Assembly (NCBI GenBank): GCA_963804885.1 | Contig: CAWDSF010000024.1 | Coordinates: forward strand, 40,880 to 104,879 | Source: PALSA-1004 sp963804885 | GTDB lineage: Bacteria > Pseudomonadota > Gammaproteobacteria > Burkholderiales > SG8-41 | Length of the DNA stretch: 64,000 nucleotides | Direction of reading: 5' to 3' | Shown: positions 36,662 to 50,633 of the stretch, piece after piece | How the letters are laid out: every line of letters starts with the position of its first letter | Position numbering within the stretch: the stretch's first letter is position 1 | Notes under the pieces: model-generated | What the model was told of the DNA's origin: nothing | What the model saw: only the letters and a program-made list of their open reading frames with translations | Database searches by the model: none | Program-made: the position numbers and the translations under genes

Positions 36662-38134
36662 TTATGCGAACCATGGCGCGCGAGCGGTCATGATGAGCTG
36701 CTTGGCGCGCTCGGCGTCTATCCCGGTCATTTCGACCAGGTCGTCAGTTGCAAGATCCGCAAGATTTTCCTTCGTGATTACGCCCTTTTCGGCAAGCTGG
36801 CGTGCGACTTGATTGTCCATGCCCTCCAGCGTCAGCAAATCCTCGACGTCGTGCTCGAGTTTCTCTTCGGTCACGATGGCCTGCGTGAGCAACGCGTTGC
36901 GCGCGCGGCTGCGCAATTCGTTGACCGTATCTTCGTCGAACGATTCGATTTCCAGCATCTCGGCGACCGGCACGTAAGCGACTTCCTCGAGCGTGCCGAA
37001 GCCTTCCTGCACGAGTATGTCCGCGACTTCCTGGTCGACGTCGAGTTTTTCCATGAAGAGATTGCGGATGGTCGCCGACTCTTCCTCGCTTTTCTTCTGC
37101 GATTCCTCGAGCGTCATCAGGTTGAGTTCCCAACCGGTGAGTTCGCTCGCGAGCCGCACGTTCTGGCCCGTGCGCCCGATCGCCTGCGCAAGATTTTCCT
37201 CGTCGACCACGATGTCCATGCTGTGCTTCTCTTCATCCACCGTAATCTTGCTGACTTCGGCCGGCGCCAGCGCGTTGATCACGAACTGGGCGGGATCGGC
37301 CGACCACAAAATGATGTCGATGCGCTCGCCGCCGAGTTCGGAGGTCACTGCCTGCACGCGCGAGCCGCGCATGCCCACACAGGTGCCGATCGGGTCGATG
37401 CGCGGATCGTTCGATTTCACGGCGATCTTCGCCCGCGAACCCGGATCGCGCGCGGCCGATTTGATCTCAAGCAGGCCGTCTTCGAGCTCCGGTACTTCGA
37501 GCTCGAACAATTTGGTCAGGAACTCAGGCGTGATGCGCGACAAAACGATCTGCGGCCCGCGGCTGACGCGGTCGACTTTCCACAGGTACGCACGCACGCG
37601 GTCGCCCGGACGCAGGTTTTCCTTCGGGATCATCTGGTCGCGCGGCAGCAAGGCCTCCACGCGGCCGGACTCGATAATCGCGCTGCCGCGTTCCATGCGC
37701 TTGATCACACCCGTGACGAGATGCTCGTCGCGCGCCAGAAAATCGCTGAGGATCTGCTCGCGTTCCGCGTCGCGGATCTTCTGCAGTATCACCTGCTTGG
37801 CCGCTTGCGCCCCGATGCGGCCGAATTCCACCGCCGGCAACGGCTCTTCGACGAACTGTTCGAGCTCGATCTCGGCATTGCGCTTGCGCCCCTCTTCCAG
37901 CGTCAACTGGCGCTCCGGCGCCTCGAGCGCCTCGTCGGCAACGATCTGCCAGCGGCGAAAGGATTTGAACTCTCCCGTTGCGGGGTCCACTTCGACGCGC
38001 ACGTCGATATCGTCGGTGAAGCGTTTTTTCGTCGCCGACGCGAGCGCCAGTTCCAGCGCACCGATAACGATGTTCTTGTCGACGTTTTTCTCTCTTGCCA
38101 AAGCGTCAACCAGCAACAGCAATTCGCGACTCAT
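36662..38134 (-). CDS. nusA: Transcription termination/antitermination factor NusA
   Basis: 490 residues. The N-terminal RNA polymerase-binding domain is followed by an S1 domain (VTGVIKRMERGSAIIESGRV), KH1 (AAR-DPGSRAKIAVKSNDPRID with IGTCVGMRGSRVQAV), KH2 (LAQAIGRTGQNVRLASELTG), and two C-terminal acidic repeats (about residues 360-490). The two repeats, as in enteric NusA, bind alpha-CTD. It acts in pausing, termination and rRNA antitermination, in keeping with the boxA sites at the rRNA operon just upstream. Confidence 0.98.
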   Translation of the reverse strand: MSRELLLLVDALAREKNVDKNIVIGALELALASATKKRFTDDIDVRVEVDPATGEFKSFRRWQIVADEALEAPERQLTLEEGRKRNAEIELEQFVEEPLPAVEFGRIGAQAAKQVILQKIRDAEREQILSDFLARDEHLVTGVIKRMERGSAIIESGRVEALLPRDQMIPKENLRPGDRVRAYLWKVDRVSRGPQIVLSRITPEFLTKLFELEVPELEDGLLEIKSAARDPGSRAKIAVKSNDPRIDPIGTCVGMRGSRVQAVTSELGGERIDIILWSADPAQFVINALAPAEVSKITVDEEKHSMDIVVDEENLAQAIGRTGQNVRLASELTGWELNLMTLEESQKKSEEESATIRNLFMEKLDVDQEVADILVQEGFGTLEEVAYVPVAEMLEIESFDEDTVNELRSRARNALLTQAIVTEEKLEHDVEDLLTLEGMDNQVARQLAEKGVITKENLADLATDDLVEMTGIDAERAKQLIMTARAPWFA

Positions 38135-38143
38135 ATTCGCCTC

Positions 38144-38572
38144 CTAAATGTTCGGAACCAGACGTGCTTTTTCAATATTGCCCAGGTCCAGCGCGAGCAA
38201 TTTCCCGTCTACTTCCAATTCCAGTTTCCCGTCATTCACGGCACGCAGCGTGCCGACAAAATTGCGCTGCCCATCCATTGCGAGGCGCAGCTTCAAGCGC
38301 GCCTTTTCGCCGGCGAACCGCACGTAATCCTCGTTCTTGCGCAAGACCCGGTCCAGACCCGGCGACGAAACTTCCAGCCGGTCGTATGCAATACCCTCCA
38401 CCTCCATCACGCGCGACAATTGCTGGCTTACGCGCGCGCAGTCGTCGATCTCGATTCCGCCCGGCTTATCCACGAATATCCGCAGCAGGCTGCCTTTGCC
38501 CGAGCGCTCCCACGCCACCAGCTCATAGCCGAGGCCGCTCACCGTGGTATCCAATAACTGCGCGAAATCCAT
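38144..38572 (-). CDS. rimP: Ribosome maturation factor RimP
   Basis: 142 residues. GYELVAWERSGKGSLLRIFV, the DDCARVSQQLSRVMEVE stretch and YDRLEVSSPGLDRVLRKNED are RimP motifs. It acts in 30S assembly. First gene of the nusA-infB operon, starting at ATG 38572. Confidence 0.96.
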   Translation of the reverse strand: MDFAQLLDTTVSGLGYELVAWERSGKGSLLRIFVDKPGGIEIDDCARVSQQLSRVMEVEGIAYDRLEVSSPGLDRVLRKNEDYVRFAGEKARLKLRLAMDGQRNFVGTLRAVNDGKLELEVDGKLLALDLGNIEKARLVPNI

Positions 38573-38592
38573 GTAATTTCAGCGATACAAAT

Positions 38593-38613
38593 AAAAAATG
38601 GGCATAAAGCCCA
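38593..38613 (-). promoter_or_regulatory. Terminator-like hairpin in the rimP leader
   Basis: Reading the minus strand, TGGGC/GCCCA enclose TTTAT and are followed by ATTTTTT, 20 bases before the rimP start. A second pairing, AGCCC with GGGCT about 20 bases upstream, would compete with it. This looks like a small attenuator but is short; inference only. Confidence 0.35.
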
Positions 38614-38979
38614 CTCCAGCCCACTCGCAAAAAGGGCTTTGATTTTAGCAAAGTATCGCTCAATTTGAAAGTGCTGGAGGACTGGGGACGCCGCTATTTG
38701 CCGCGGCGGGCGCCGTAGTCTGCGCGCTAAGGTCAGCGGCACTCACCTCAGGCCAGGCTCACGGCAAGCGTGACAGGGCGAAATGCACTAGGGCGGCCCG
38801 TTCTGCGCGCAACGCAACATTTGTATCGGCGCCGGCCGTCGCAGACGTTCTACCGCGAGCCGTGCGTTCGGACCTCGCCTCCTCGCGACCGCCAGCACCC
38901 GGTTTCCAATCGCCTGGTTGGGAAAAGCGCGCTGCCCGGTCCGCTGGCCGAGTTATGAAATGAAAATCGGCGACACAAA
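38614..38979. other. Gap between rRNA operon and rimP
   Basis: No gene seen. A TAAAAT box in the minus direction near 38643-38648 may belong to the rimP operon promoter, with a poor -35. A 62-codon open frame at 38770-38958 has no ribosome site or recognisable content. Confidence 0.4.
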
Positions 38980-39007
38980 CAAAAAAGCCCTCACGAGGAG
39001 GGCTTTT
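38980..39007 (-). terminator. rRNA operon terminator
   Basis: GCCCTC/GAGGGC pair around an ACGAG-type loop, with A residues on one side and T residues on the other; read on the minus strand it ends in TTTTTTG. It lies 14 bases past the 5S 3' end. Confidence 0.85.
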
Positions 39008-39020
39008 CTGCGGATAAGGA

Positions 39021-39135
39021 GCCTAGCAGTGTCCTACTTTCGCACGGGTAATCCGCACTATCATCGGCGCTGAGTCGTTTCACGGCCCTGTTCGGAATGG
39101 GAAGGGGTGGGTCCAACTCGCTATGGCTGCTAAGC
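39021..39135 (-). rRNA. rrf: 5S ribosomal RNA
   Basis: About 115 bases. The minus strand has CCATAGCGAGTTGGACCCAC, TTCCCATTCCGAACAGGGCC and CCGATGATAGTGCGGATTAC, all strongly conserved in beta- and gammaproteobacterial 5S. The ends GCTTAGCAG and CTGCTAGGC pair. Ends are accurate to a few bases. Confidence 0.93.
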
Positions 39136-39236
39136 AATAGGGTTGCCGGCATTCAACTTGCGCTGGATGCCGGCCAATATGGAAGAAGTAAAGCATGAAT
39201 TCGATTGTTGGCGCTTATGCCCAATAACCCTTCAAG

Positions 39237-42150
<2,914 letters not shown>

Positions 42151-42304
42151 TGAATCCTCGAGTGACTTCGAAGCCAATAGTCATAAGGCATATAACGCGC
42201 TTGTGACGCACCCGACCCTTTTGTTTGTCGAATGCGTCGATACAATCAAACCCAAGTATTCCAGTTTCAGACTTCGAAACTGAAATGCCTTTACTTCTTC
42301 CATT

Positions 42305-42317
42305 TTGTTAAAGATCA
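42305..42317 (-). promoter_or_regulatory. Spacer boxA antitermination site
   Basis: TGATCTTTAACAA on the minus strand, between tRNA-Ala and 23S, matches the boxA element bound by NusB-S10 in rRNA antitermination. The rest of the 268-base spacer holds no gene. Confidence 0.65.
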
Positions 42318-42418
42318 AGATACAGCACTGGTCAAAAAACCAGAACCAAGCGCTCAAACGTTAGCGCTTGGTTCTGCATTCTCGACAGCATCATCCACGG
42401 TTTGACGAACACACCAGT

Positions 42419-42494
42419 TGGTGGAGGTGAACGGGATCGAACCGATGACCTCCTGCTTGCAAAGCAGGCGCTCTCCCAACTGAGCTACACCCCC
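42419..42494 (-). tRNA. tRNA-Ala (TGC)
   Basis: Spacer tRNA with acceptor GGGGGTG/CACCTCC, encoded CCA and anticodon loop TTTGCAA (anticodon TGC). Confidence 0.97.
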
Positions 42495-42500
42495 GATAAA

Positions 42501-42577
42501 TGGTGGGTCTGGATGGGTTCGAACCATCGACCCCCGCCTTATCAAGACGGTGCTCTAACCAGCTGAGCTACAGACCC
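42501..42577 (-). tRNA. tRNA-Ile (GAT)
   Basis: Spacer tRNA with acceptor GGGTCTG/CAGACCC, encoded CCA and anticodon loop TTGATAA (anticodon GAT). It is six bases from tRNA-Ala. Confidence 0.97.
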
Positions 42578-42714
42578 CGTGTCAGGATCCAGGATTGTGG
42601 AACGAGGGACCGAGGGTTCAGAACTTACCCTGACGCTATCCTCAATCCGAGATCCAAAATCCCGCTGTATTTTAACAACCGATAAGAGTGAGCACTTGGC
42701 CCTGGAGCGTACTC

Positions 42715-44254
<1,540 letters not shown>

Positions 44255-44390
44255 ATCTCTGCAAAAATTAATACTCTCGCTTGACGTATTACTTATCATG
44301 CGAGCACTTCTGTTTTTAAAGCTGCGCACCTTCCGCGAACGGACGGATACGCTGCTCCAAAACCAAGCGCCCACACTTATCGGTTGTATA

Positions 44391-44403
44391 TTTTTAAAGA
44401 GCA
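44391..44403 (-). promoter_or_regulatory. Leader boxA of the rRNA operon
   Basis: TGCTCTTTAAAAA on the minus strand, about 140 bases before 16S, is close to the E. coli boxA consensus TGCTCTTTAACA. Confidence 0.75.
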
Positions 44404-44454
44404 GAGGCCCCGCGAAAACTGCAATGTAACTTTGCGGGACCTGAAAGACTGAAG

Positions 44455-44483
44455 ATTATAAAGAAGGTTTTTCGACATTGCAA
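44455..44483 (-). promoter_or_regulatory. rRNA operon promoter
   Basis: TTGCAA (44478-44483) and a perfect TATAAT (44455-44460) are 17 bases apart on the minus strand, with an A-rich stretch (GATGAAAAAGCACAAGATG) just upstream that may act as an UP element. Confidence 0.75.
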
Positions 44484-44590
44484 CACCATCTTGTGCTTTT
44501 TCATCCGGCCGCGTCCAAATGTGGGGCGTCCTCCGCCATGATCGACGTTTGCGCCCCCATTCCGGCGATAAAACGGCACACTTCCCACCT

Positions 44591-45910
44591 ATGACGCCAG
44601 AAGCAAGCCATTCGGGCGCCCTGTCGGGGCCCGGCCGAACCACTCGACATCACCTTCAATCAGGACGCATTGGCCCAACTTTCCGCGGGGTTCGGCAAGT
44701 TCGGCGATGCGTTTCGCATGTCGGCGACCGTCACTGGCGCGCCCATTTACGTGTTCAGTCACCCGGACCATGTGCGGCGCGTGCTCGTCGACAATCATCA
44801 AAACTACACCAAGGGTATCGGCATCGAGCGCGTCGGCATTCTGCTCGGCAAAGGCCTGATGGTCAGCGAAGGCGATTTGTGGCGCCGCCAGCGGCGCATG
44901 ATACAGCCCGCGTTTCACCGCGACGTTATCGCGCGCATGCTGGGACATATCCGCGAGGCTAACCAGGCAGTTGCTCGAGAAATGGCTAGTGCGCGCCGAT
45001 AACCGCGACGAAATCAATGTCACGCAGGACATGAGCGACGTCACGCTCGACATCGTGCTGCGCTCGATCTTCGGCGACGACCTCAAGTCCATGACCGCAG
45101 CCGGCGGAGCCAATCCATTTGCGCTGCTGACCGAGGAAACCGAACGCAACCTCACATTCGCGTACAAGTTTCGCGCGCTGTCGAAACTCATAATGGATTG
45201 CGTCACGCGACGGCGCGCGCAAAGTGATGAACATCAGGATCTCTTATCGATGTTGATGGCGGCGCGCGACCGAAAAACGGGCGAAGCCATGCCCGACAAG
45301 CAACTGCTCGACGAAATAATGACGCTTATCGTCGCTGGCCACGAGACCACGGCAAGCGCGCTCAATTGGCTGTGGTATTTGCTGTCCCAGCATCCCGAAG
45401 CCGAGCAGCGGCTGCACGCGGAAGTGGACGCCCTGCCCGCGCCGCCGGCGACCATGGACGAAATTTTGCAGCTTCAGTACACGCGCCAGGTGATTGATGA
45501 AACGCTGCGGCTCTATCCGCCCGGGTTGGCTTTTGACGCGCCGCACTATTGAAGCAGATTGCATCGGCGGCTACGACGTCGCAGCAAACACCGATGTGTT
45601 CATTTCGCCCTATCTCGTCCACCGGCATCCTGAGTTTTGGCCCGACCCTGAGCGCTTCGATCCAGAGCGTTTCACTGAATCGGCCGCCGCGGGCCGCAGC
45701 CGCTTCTGCTATCTCCCGTTCGCGCTCGGTCCGCGTGCATGCATCGGCGAGCACTTCGCGATGGTCGAAATGCTCATGCACACCGCCATGCTGGCGCGGC
45801 ACATCCGTCTGCGTTATCTTCCGAAACACCCACTCGAACTCGAGTGCCAGGTCAACCTGCGAAGCAAGCGCGGCATATACATGCTGCCGGAAGAAATACG
45901 TCGCCCATGA
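44591..45910 (+). CDS. Cytochrome P450 (about three frameshifts)
   Basis: About 440 residues spread over three frames with shifts near 44625, 44968 and 45532. The N-terminal part has PLDITFNQDALAQLSAGFGK and GKGLMVSEGDLWRRQRRMIQ (the C-helix WxxxR). The I-helix is IVAGHETTASALNWLWYLLS, the K-helix ETLR lies in VIDETLRLYPPG, PERFDPERF follows, and the haem loop is FALGPRACIGEHFAMVEMLM with its Cys ligand. This is a soluble bacterial P450 resembling fatty-acid or alkane hydroxylases (CYP102/CYP110-like helix sequences). It overlaps the next gene, an acyl ligase, by 4 bp (ATGA), so a shared acyl substrate is likely. Confidence 0.85.
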
Positions 45911-47882
45911 AATTTGCAACTCTGAACGACGCGCTGATCGAGCGCCGGTCCAGCGCCCGCAGCCATCCATTACATCGAAGGCGAAAACAACGAGCGCGCG
46001 TTGCCGTTCGCCGAACTGCATTCGCGCGCACTGGGCCTGCTCCATCATTTTCAGGCGTGCTGGCGCGACTCCAGGCAGTGAAATGATCCTGTTGCTCGAC
46101 AGCAACGCGCAGTTTGTCGACGTGTTCTGGGCGTGCATGCTCGGCAATCTCATCGCAGTGCCGCTGGCTCGCCGGCGCGACCGACGAGCATAAGCTCAAG
46201 TTTTTCCGCGTGCTGGACAAGCTCAAGCAGCCGCATTTATGCACCGACGGAAAAATTCACTGCGCGCCTTGCGGCGTTTGCCACCGGCACTCCGATGGAT
46301 GCCGCGCTGGCTCGCATTAAATCGAAGACCGTTTTTATCGATCGCATCGACGACATTTCGCGAGCCGGGGCAAGCCGCATGCGGCGGTGCCCGACGACAT
46401 CGCGTTCGTCCAGTACTCGTCGGGCTCGACCAGCGAGCCGAAAGGCGTCGCGCTCACCCACCGCAATCTGCTCACGAATATCGCCGCGATCGCGCAAGGC
46501 ATCAAGCTCACCGAATCGGACAGCGGGTTGAGCTGGATGCCGCTCACGCATGACATGGGATTGATCGGCTTTCACCTGACGCCGTTCGTCATGAACGTTA
46601 CGCACCACCTGATGTCGACCGCGGCATTCGTGCGGCGCCCCCAGTTGTGGCTCGCGCACGCCAGTGAAAAGCAGGCAACGGTCCTCTGCTCGCCGAATTT
46701 CGGCTACCGGCACTTTCTGAAAACGTTCAAGCCCGACAAAGCCGCGGCACTTGATCTCAAGACCGTGCGCATTCTTTTTAACGGGGCCGAACCGATATCC
46801 GTGGAGCTTGTGCGAGGAATTCCTTGGTGCGATGGCACCATACGGCTTGGCGCGATCAGCGATGTTTCCGGTGTATGGACTTGCCGAAGCCAGCCTGGCC
46901 GCGACTTTTCCGCCGCCAGGCACGGGTTACGCGACCGTCACGGTGAGACGCGACGCGCTGACCATTGGCAAGACGGTCGAGGCCGCCACGCCCGGCGATG
47001 TCCCATGCCACGACGCTCGTGTTGGTCGGGCAACCGGTAGCTCGGGTGTCAGCTGCGCATTGCCGACGACGCGAATAACAGCTTGTCCGCCGATACCGTC
47101 GGGCACGTGCTCATCCGCGGAGACAACGTGACGCGCGGGTACTATCGCGACCCCGCGGCGACCACCGCGTCGATCAGCGAGGACGGCTGGCTCGATACCG
47201 GCGATCTTGGGTTTCGTATCCGCTGCCGGCCTTGCGATCACCGGACGCGCCAAAGAAATACTGTTCGTCAGCGGTCAAAACTACTATCCGCAGGATCTCG
47301 AAGCCGTCATCGAAAAGAATGCCGGCATCGAGCTCGGCAAGGTCGCGGTCTGTGGCGTGCGCGCCGACAATGCTGCAACCGACGAAGTGTTGGCGTTCGT
47401 TCTTTATCGCGGCGAGTTGACCGCAATTCCTCGATACCGTAAAAGCCGTGCGCAAAGCCGTCAACGAGCACATCGGCATCGTGGTCAGCCACGTAATCCC
47501 GGTCGCGAAAATTCCCAAGACGACGAGCGGAAAAATCCAGCGTTACCTGCTTGCGGATGCTTATCAGAAAGGGGAATTCAACGACATTCTGGCCACACTG
47601 CACCAGCTGACCGCCAGTGCAGCCGATGCGGTGCCCGAAGCGCACAGCGAAATCGAGCGCAATCTCAAGCAAATCTGCGATGCGTTCCTCACCGACCGGC
47701 CGGTCGGCGTGCACGACAATATCTTCGAGCTCGGCACGAGCTCTTTGACGCTCGCGCAGATCTACCAGCGCATCGATGCAATCTATCCGGGCCAACTCGA
47801 AGTCACGGATTTTTTCGACTACCCGACGATCGCGGAACTGGCCAAGTATCTCGACGGCCGCCTGCACGCAGCCCGGGCGTAG
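45907..47882 (+). CDS. Adenylate-forming acyl ligase with C-terminal carrier domain (many frameshifts)
   Basis: About 650 residues read across some nine single-base shifts between 45955 and 47425. Order of blocks: MKFATLNDALIERRSSA; IHYIEGENNERALPFAELHS; the AMP-binding core YSSGSTSEPKGVALTHRN; SWMPLTHDMGLIGFHLTP; ILFNGAEPISVE; MFPVYGLAEA; DGWLDTGDLGF; GRAKEILFVSGQNYYPQDLE; and KIPKTTSGKIQRYLL. The HDMGLIG and lack of an Asn-rich CoA site resemble fatty acyl-AMP ligases. The last 90 residues are an acyl/peptidyl carrier domain with the phosphopantetheine Ser in IFELGTSSLTLAQIYQ. It would activate an acid and load it on its own carrier. P450 is upstream and coupled. Confidence 0.85.
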
Positions 47883-47893
47883 GCTATTGCCGT

Positions 47894-48747
47894 CTACGCG
47901 TATAGCGGTTTCCTGTATTTCCACTTGCGGTACATCCATAGCCAGTCGGCCGGATGTTGCGCTATATGGCTTTCGGCGGCACGCGCGTAGCGCTCGATAA
48001 TATCGGTGCCCTCTCCGCTGTAAGGCGGCTCCGCGAGCAATTGCAGCGTAGCCTGGTAATGGCCGCGGCCGGTCCGCTCGATGCCCACGAAAAACACCGG
48101 CGCGCGGACTATGCGCGCAATCTTGTCGGCGCCGACGAAGAACGCGGTGTCCTGGTTCAGAAAGCGCGTCCAGTGTTTTTCCTCGTCGTGCGGTGGCGTC
48201 TGATCGGCGACCAGCGCAAAAATCCGCGCGTCACCGCGCCGCTTCATCACTTCGACCAGGAAATCCTTGACTGCAATCGGATTGCCGCCGAACCGCGAGC
48301 GCGTCTCGAACATGAATCGGTCGATGCCCGCGACGCGCAACGGTTTGTAGACCGCGTCTACGCTCACTTTCAGTTCGAGGGAGCTGACGAGCAGCAGCCA
48401 TTCCCAATTGCAATGATGCGATGCCAGCAGCACGACCGGCCGGTTGGCGCTTAGATAGGGAGTCAGAATCTCGAGATTGCTGATGCGCATGCGCTGCGCG
48501 GATTTCCGCCGGCGGCATGGCGGCGCCTTTCACGACCTCCGCCATCATGTCGAATGCATTGCGGTACGACAACCGCCGCGATACGCGCGATTTCCGCTTC
48601 CGGTTTTTTCGGAAACGAGCGGCGCAGGTTATCGAGCGTCAGCGCCTTGCGAAACCGCCAGATCCGGTAAACGAGCAGATATAGAACATCCGTAAATGCG
48701 TACAATACGCGCAACGGCAGGCGGGACAATAATTTGAGTACGAGCAT
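47894..48747 (-). CDS. LpxL/HtrB-family acyltransferase (two frameshifts)
   Basis: About 285 residues with shifts near 48565 and 48500. MLVLKLLSRLPLRVLYAFTD is the N-terminal membrane anchor. The catalytic H-x4-E motif is SHHCNWEWLLLV, and VYKPLRVAGIDRFMFETRSR and RIFALVADQTPPHDEEKHWT follow as in lauroyl acyltransferases. The usual role is adding secondary acyl chains to lipid A from acyl-ACP at the inner membrane. Here it lies between an acyl ligase with carrier domain and a phosphopantetheinyl transferase, so it may instead, or also, take its acyl group from that carrier. It converges with the ligase (11 bases between stops). Confidence 0.85.
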
Positions 48748-48894
48748 GCCGGTCGCTTCAGTTTACGGCGGCGCCGCAGGCGCCCGGAGAGCTTCATCGT
48801 GGAAATGTGCGCTAGCGTAAGGGAGTGCCCGCCATCAGGCAAGTCTGATGATGGCGTTGCGCGCGCGCTCGACGGTATTGCGCAACGTGTGGCA

Positions 48895-49565
48895 ATGATG
48901 GATCCCGCTGTCGAGGTCTGGCGCGCGCAGCTCGCCGTAAGCGCGGCGGAATCAGAACGACTGGCTATGCTGCTGTCACGCGACGAGCACGCGCGCGCCG
49001 CACGCTTTCAGTTTGCGCGCGATCGCAATCGCTATATCGCGGGGCGCGGGATGTTACGGGTGCTGCTCGGCAAGCTACGTCGATGCAGCGCCATCCGACA
49101 TTGCGTTTGCGTCCAACCCGCATGGCAAGCCGGCGCTCGCCGATGCTGCGCTCGGAGTGACATTTCAATCTGGCGCATTCAGAGGATGTCGCGATTTTCG
49201 CTTTTTCACGCGATCGCATCGTCGGCGTCGACATCGAATCCCTGGACTGCGCGGTCGACCACGACGCGCTGGCGCAGCGCTTTTTTTCCGCGCGCGAATG
49301 TGCCGAATTGCAAACGCTTCCACGGGCCGCGCGCGGTCGCGCATTTCTGACGTGCTGGACGTGCAAGGAAGCGGTGGCCAAGGCAATTGGGCGTGGCTTA
49401 AGCCTGCCGCTCGACCAGATCGAAGTGACGGTTGGCGCGAATTCGCCGCGCGTTTTACATATCGCGCATGCAGACGCCCGCGAGTGGACACTGCATCCCG
49501 TCGACGCCGGGCGCGCGTACGTGGCGACGCTCGCCGTGCACGATGCGCCGCGCCCTGCCCGTTAA
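48895..49565 (+). CDS. Sfp-type 4'-phosphopantetheinyl transferase (two frameshifts)
   Basis: About 222 residues with shifts near 49070 and 49168. Blocks: MMDPAVEVWRAQLAVSAAES; RFQFARDRNRYIAGRGMLR (Arg-rich CoA-binding region); SNPHGKPAL; LAHSEDVAIFAFSRDRIVGV leading to GVDIES (magnesium ligands); and CWTCKEAVAKAIGRGLSLPL (the W-x-x-KE-x-x-x-K motif). These enzymes put phosphopantetheine on carrier Ser residues of secondary-metabolism proteins. The carrier domain two genes upstream is the obvious client. Its 3' end overlaps the convergent gene at 49562. Confidence 0.87.
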
Positions 49566-50633
49566 CCGGCCGTAGCGATAACGCGCGTAATCGCGCGCGA
49601 GTTCCCGAAGCACGGCACGTACACCGAATGCGTGCCGGGTCCGCCGGCGACCATGATGCAGATGTCTTCCGCCTTGTGCGCGATCGTGAGTATGGTGTCC
49701 GGTCCGATTTCGCCGAGTTCTTCGCTGCGCGAACTTTTCACGCGCAGCAAATCCTTTGCCGCCATGTGCCGCGCGGGCATCTTGGTCGATTCCCACAGCC
49801 TGGCCTTCAGGTCCGCTTTGCTCAAGCCGCCGCGTCGGAAAATTTCCGCGTGCTCCGGCGCGACCATCAGCCACGGCTCTCCGCCGTGGCAGTATTCGTT
49901 GCTGGCGGGATGCACCATCGATTCGGCGATTACGCGCAAAAGATCATCGGCGTCCTTCGCATGCGTGTTCAAATTCAGCGTGCCTTCCGCGCCGACGACC
50001 GTCACCGTGCTTTGATCGCGCGAGAACCCGCGCTCGACGTGCAACGGCTCCCACGGACTCTCGGCCTCGTTCTCCGCGCAGCAAAACGTGTACTTGCCCG
50101 GCTGCCCCTGGGTTGCGCGGTCCATTTCGCCCGGCAGCGCGCCGCCGATATTCCGCAAAACGAGGCGCAGCGCGCGACCCGAGCGTCGCGTTGGCCCACG
50201 CACCTTCGCCCAGGCAATTGAACGTCGCATTGACGCCCAATTCACTGGCAAGCGGGCCGTTGACGATGATCCATACCGCGACCGGATTGGTCGTCGCCTG
50301 TATGCCCTGCAGGTTGAATTCCGGATCGGCGACCGCTTCCACCGCCGCGATCAGCGCCGGCATGTATTCGGGATCGCAACCGGCCAGCACTGCATTGATC
50401 GCGATGCGCTCGACCGTCGCCGCGCCGAATCCGGGCGCGATGTGCGCGACCACGTCTTCGGGCGCGCGCCTGGCGTGGCGCAGCATGCGTTCGACGCGCT
50501 CGACCGTCGGCGGCACGATGGGCAGCCCGTCGCTCCACCGCCGCTCGCGGTAGATCTTGTTGATCGCGTCGAAGTCGTCGGGACATTCGAACAGCGCCGC
50601 GCGCTGCGCGGTCTGCACGTGTGCGCCGCTCAT
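49562..50633 (-). CDS. Conserved protein coupled to the UGSC selenoprotein (one frameshift)
   Basis: About 357 residues; one extra G in a GGG run near 50178 splits the frame. ATG 50633 overlaps the stop of the UGSC gene by 4 bp (ATGA). The N-terminus has YRERRWSDGLPIVPPTVERV, then HIAPGFGAATVERIAINAVL, ATTNPVAVWIIVNGPLASEL, and in the shifted frame RALRLVLRNIGGALPGEMDR and GKYTFCCAENEAESPWEPL. No signal peptide or membrane segment. Several conserved-looking Cys (FNCLGEG, FCCAEN, PCFGN) are present. I do not recognise a named enzyme family. Strict coupling and the DGLP-PPT block suggest it works with the selenoprotein, perhaps as two subunits. Confidence 0.75.

Noticed and set aside
38770..38958. 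62-residue protein in the rimP-rRNA gap
   Set aside because: No ribosome site, basic low-complexity content typical of chance frames in GC-rich DNA.
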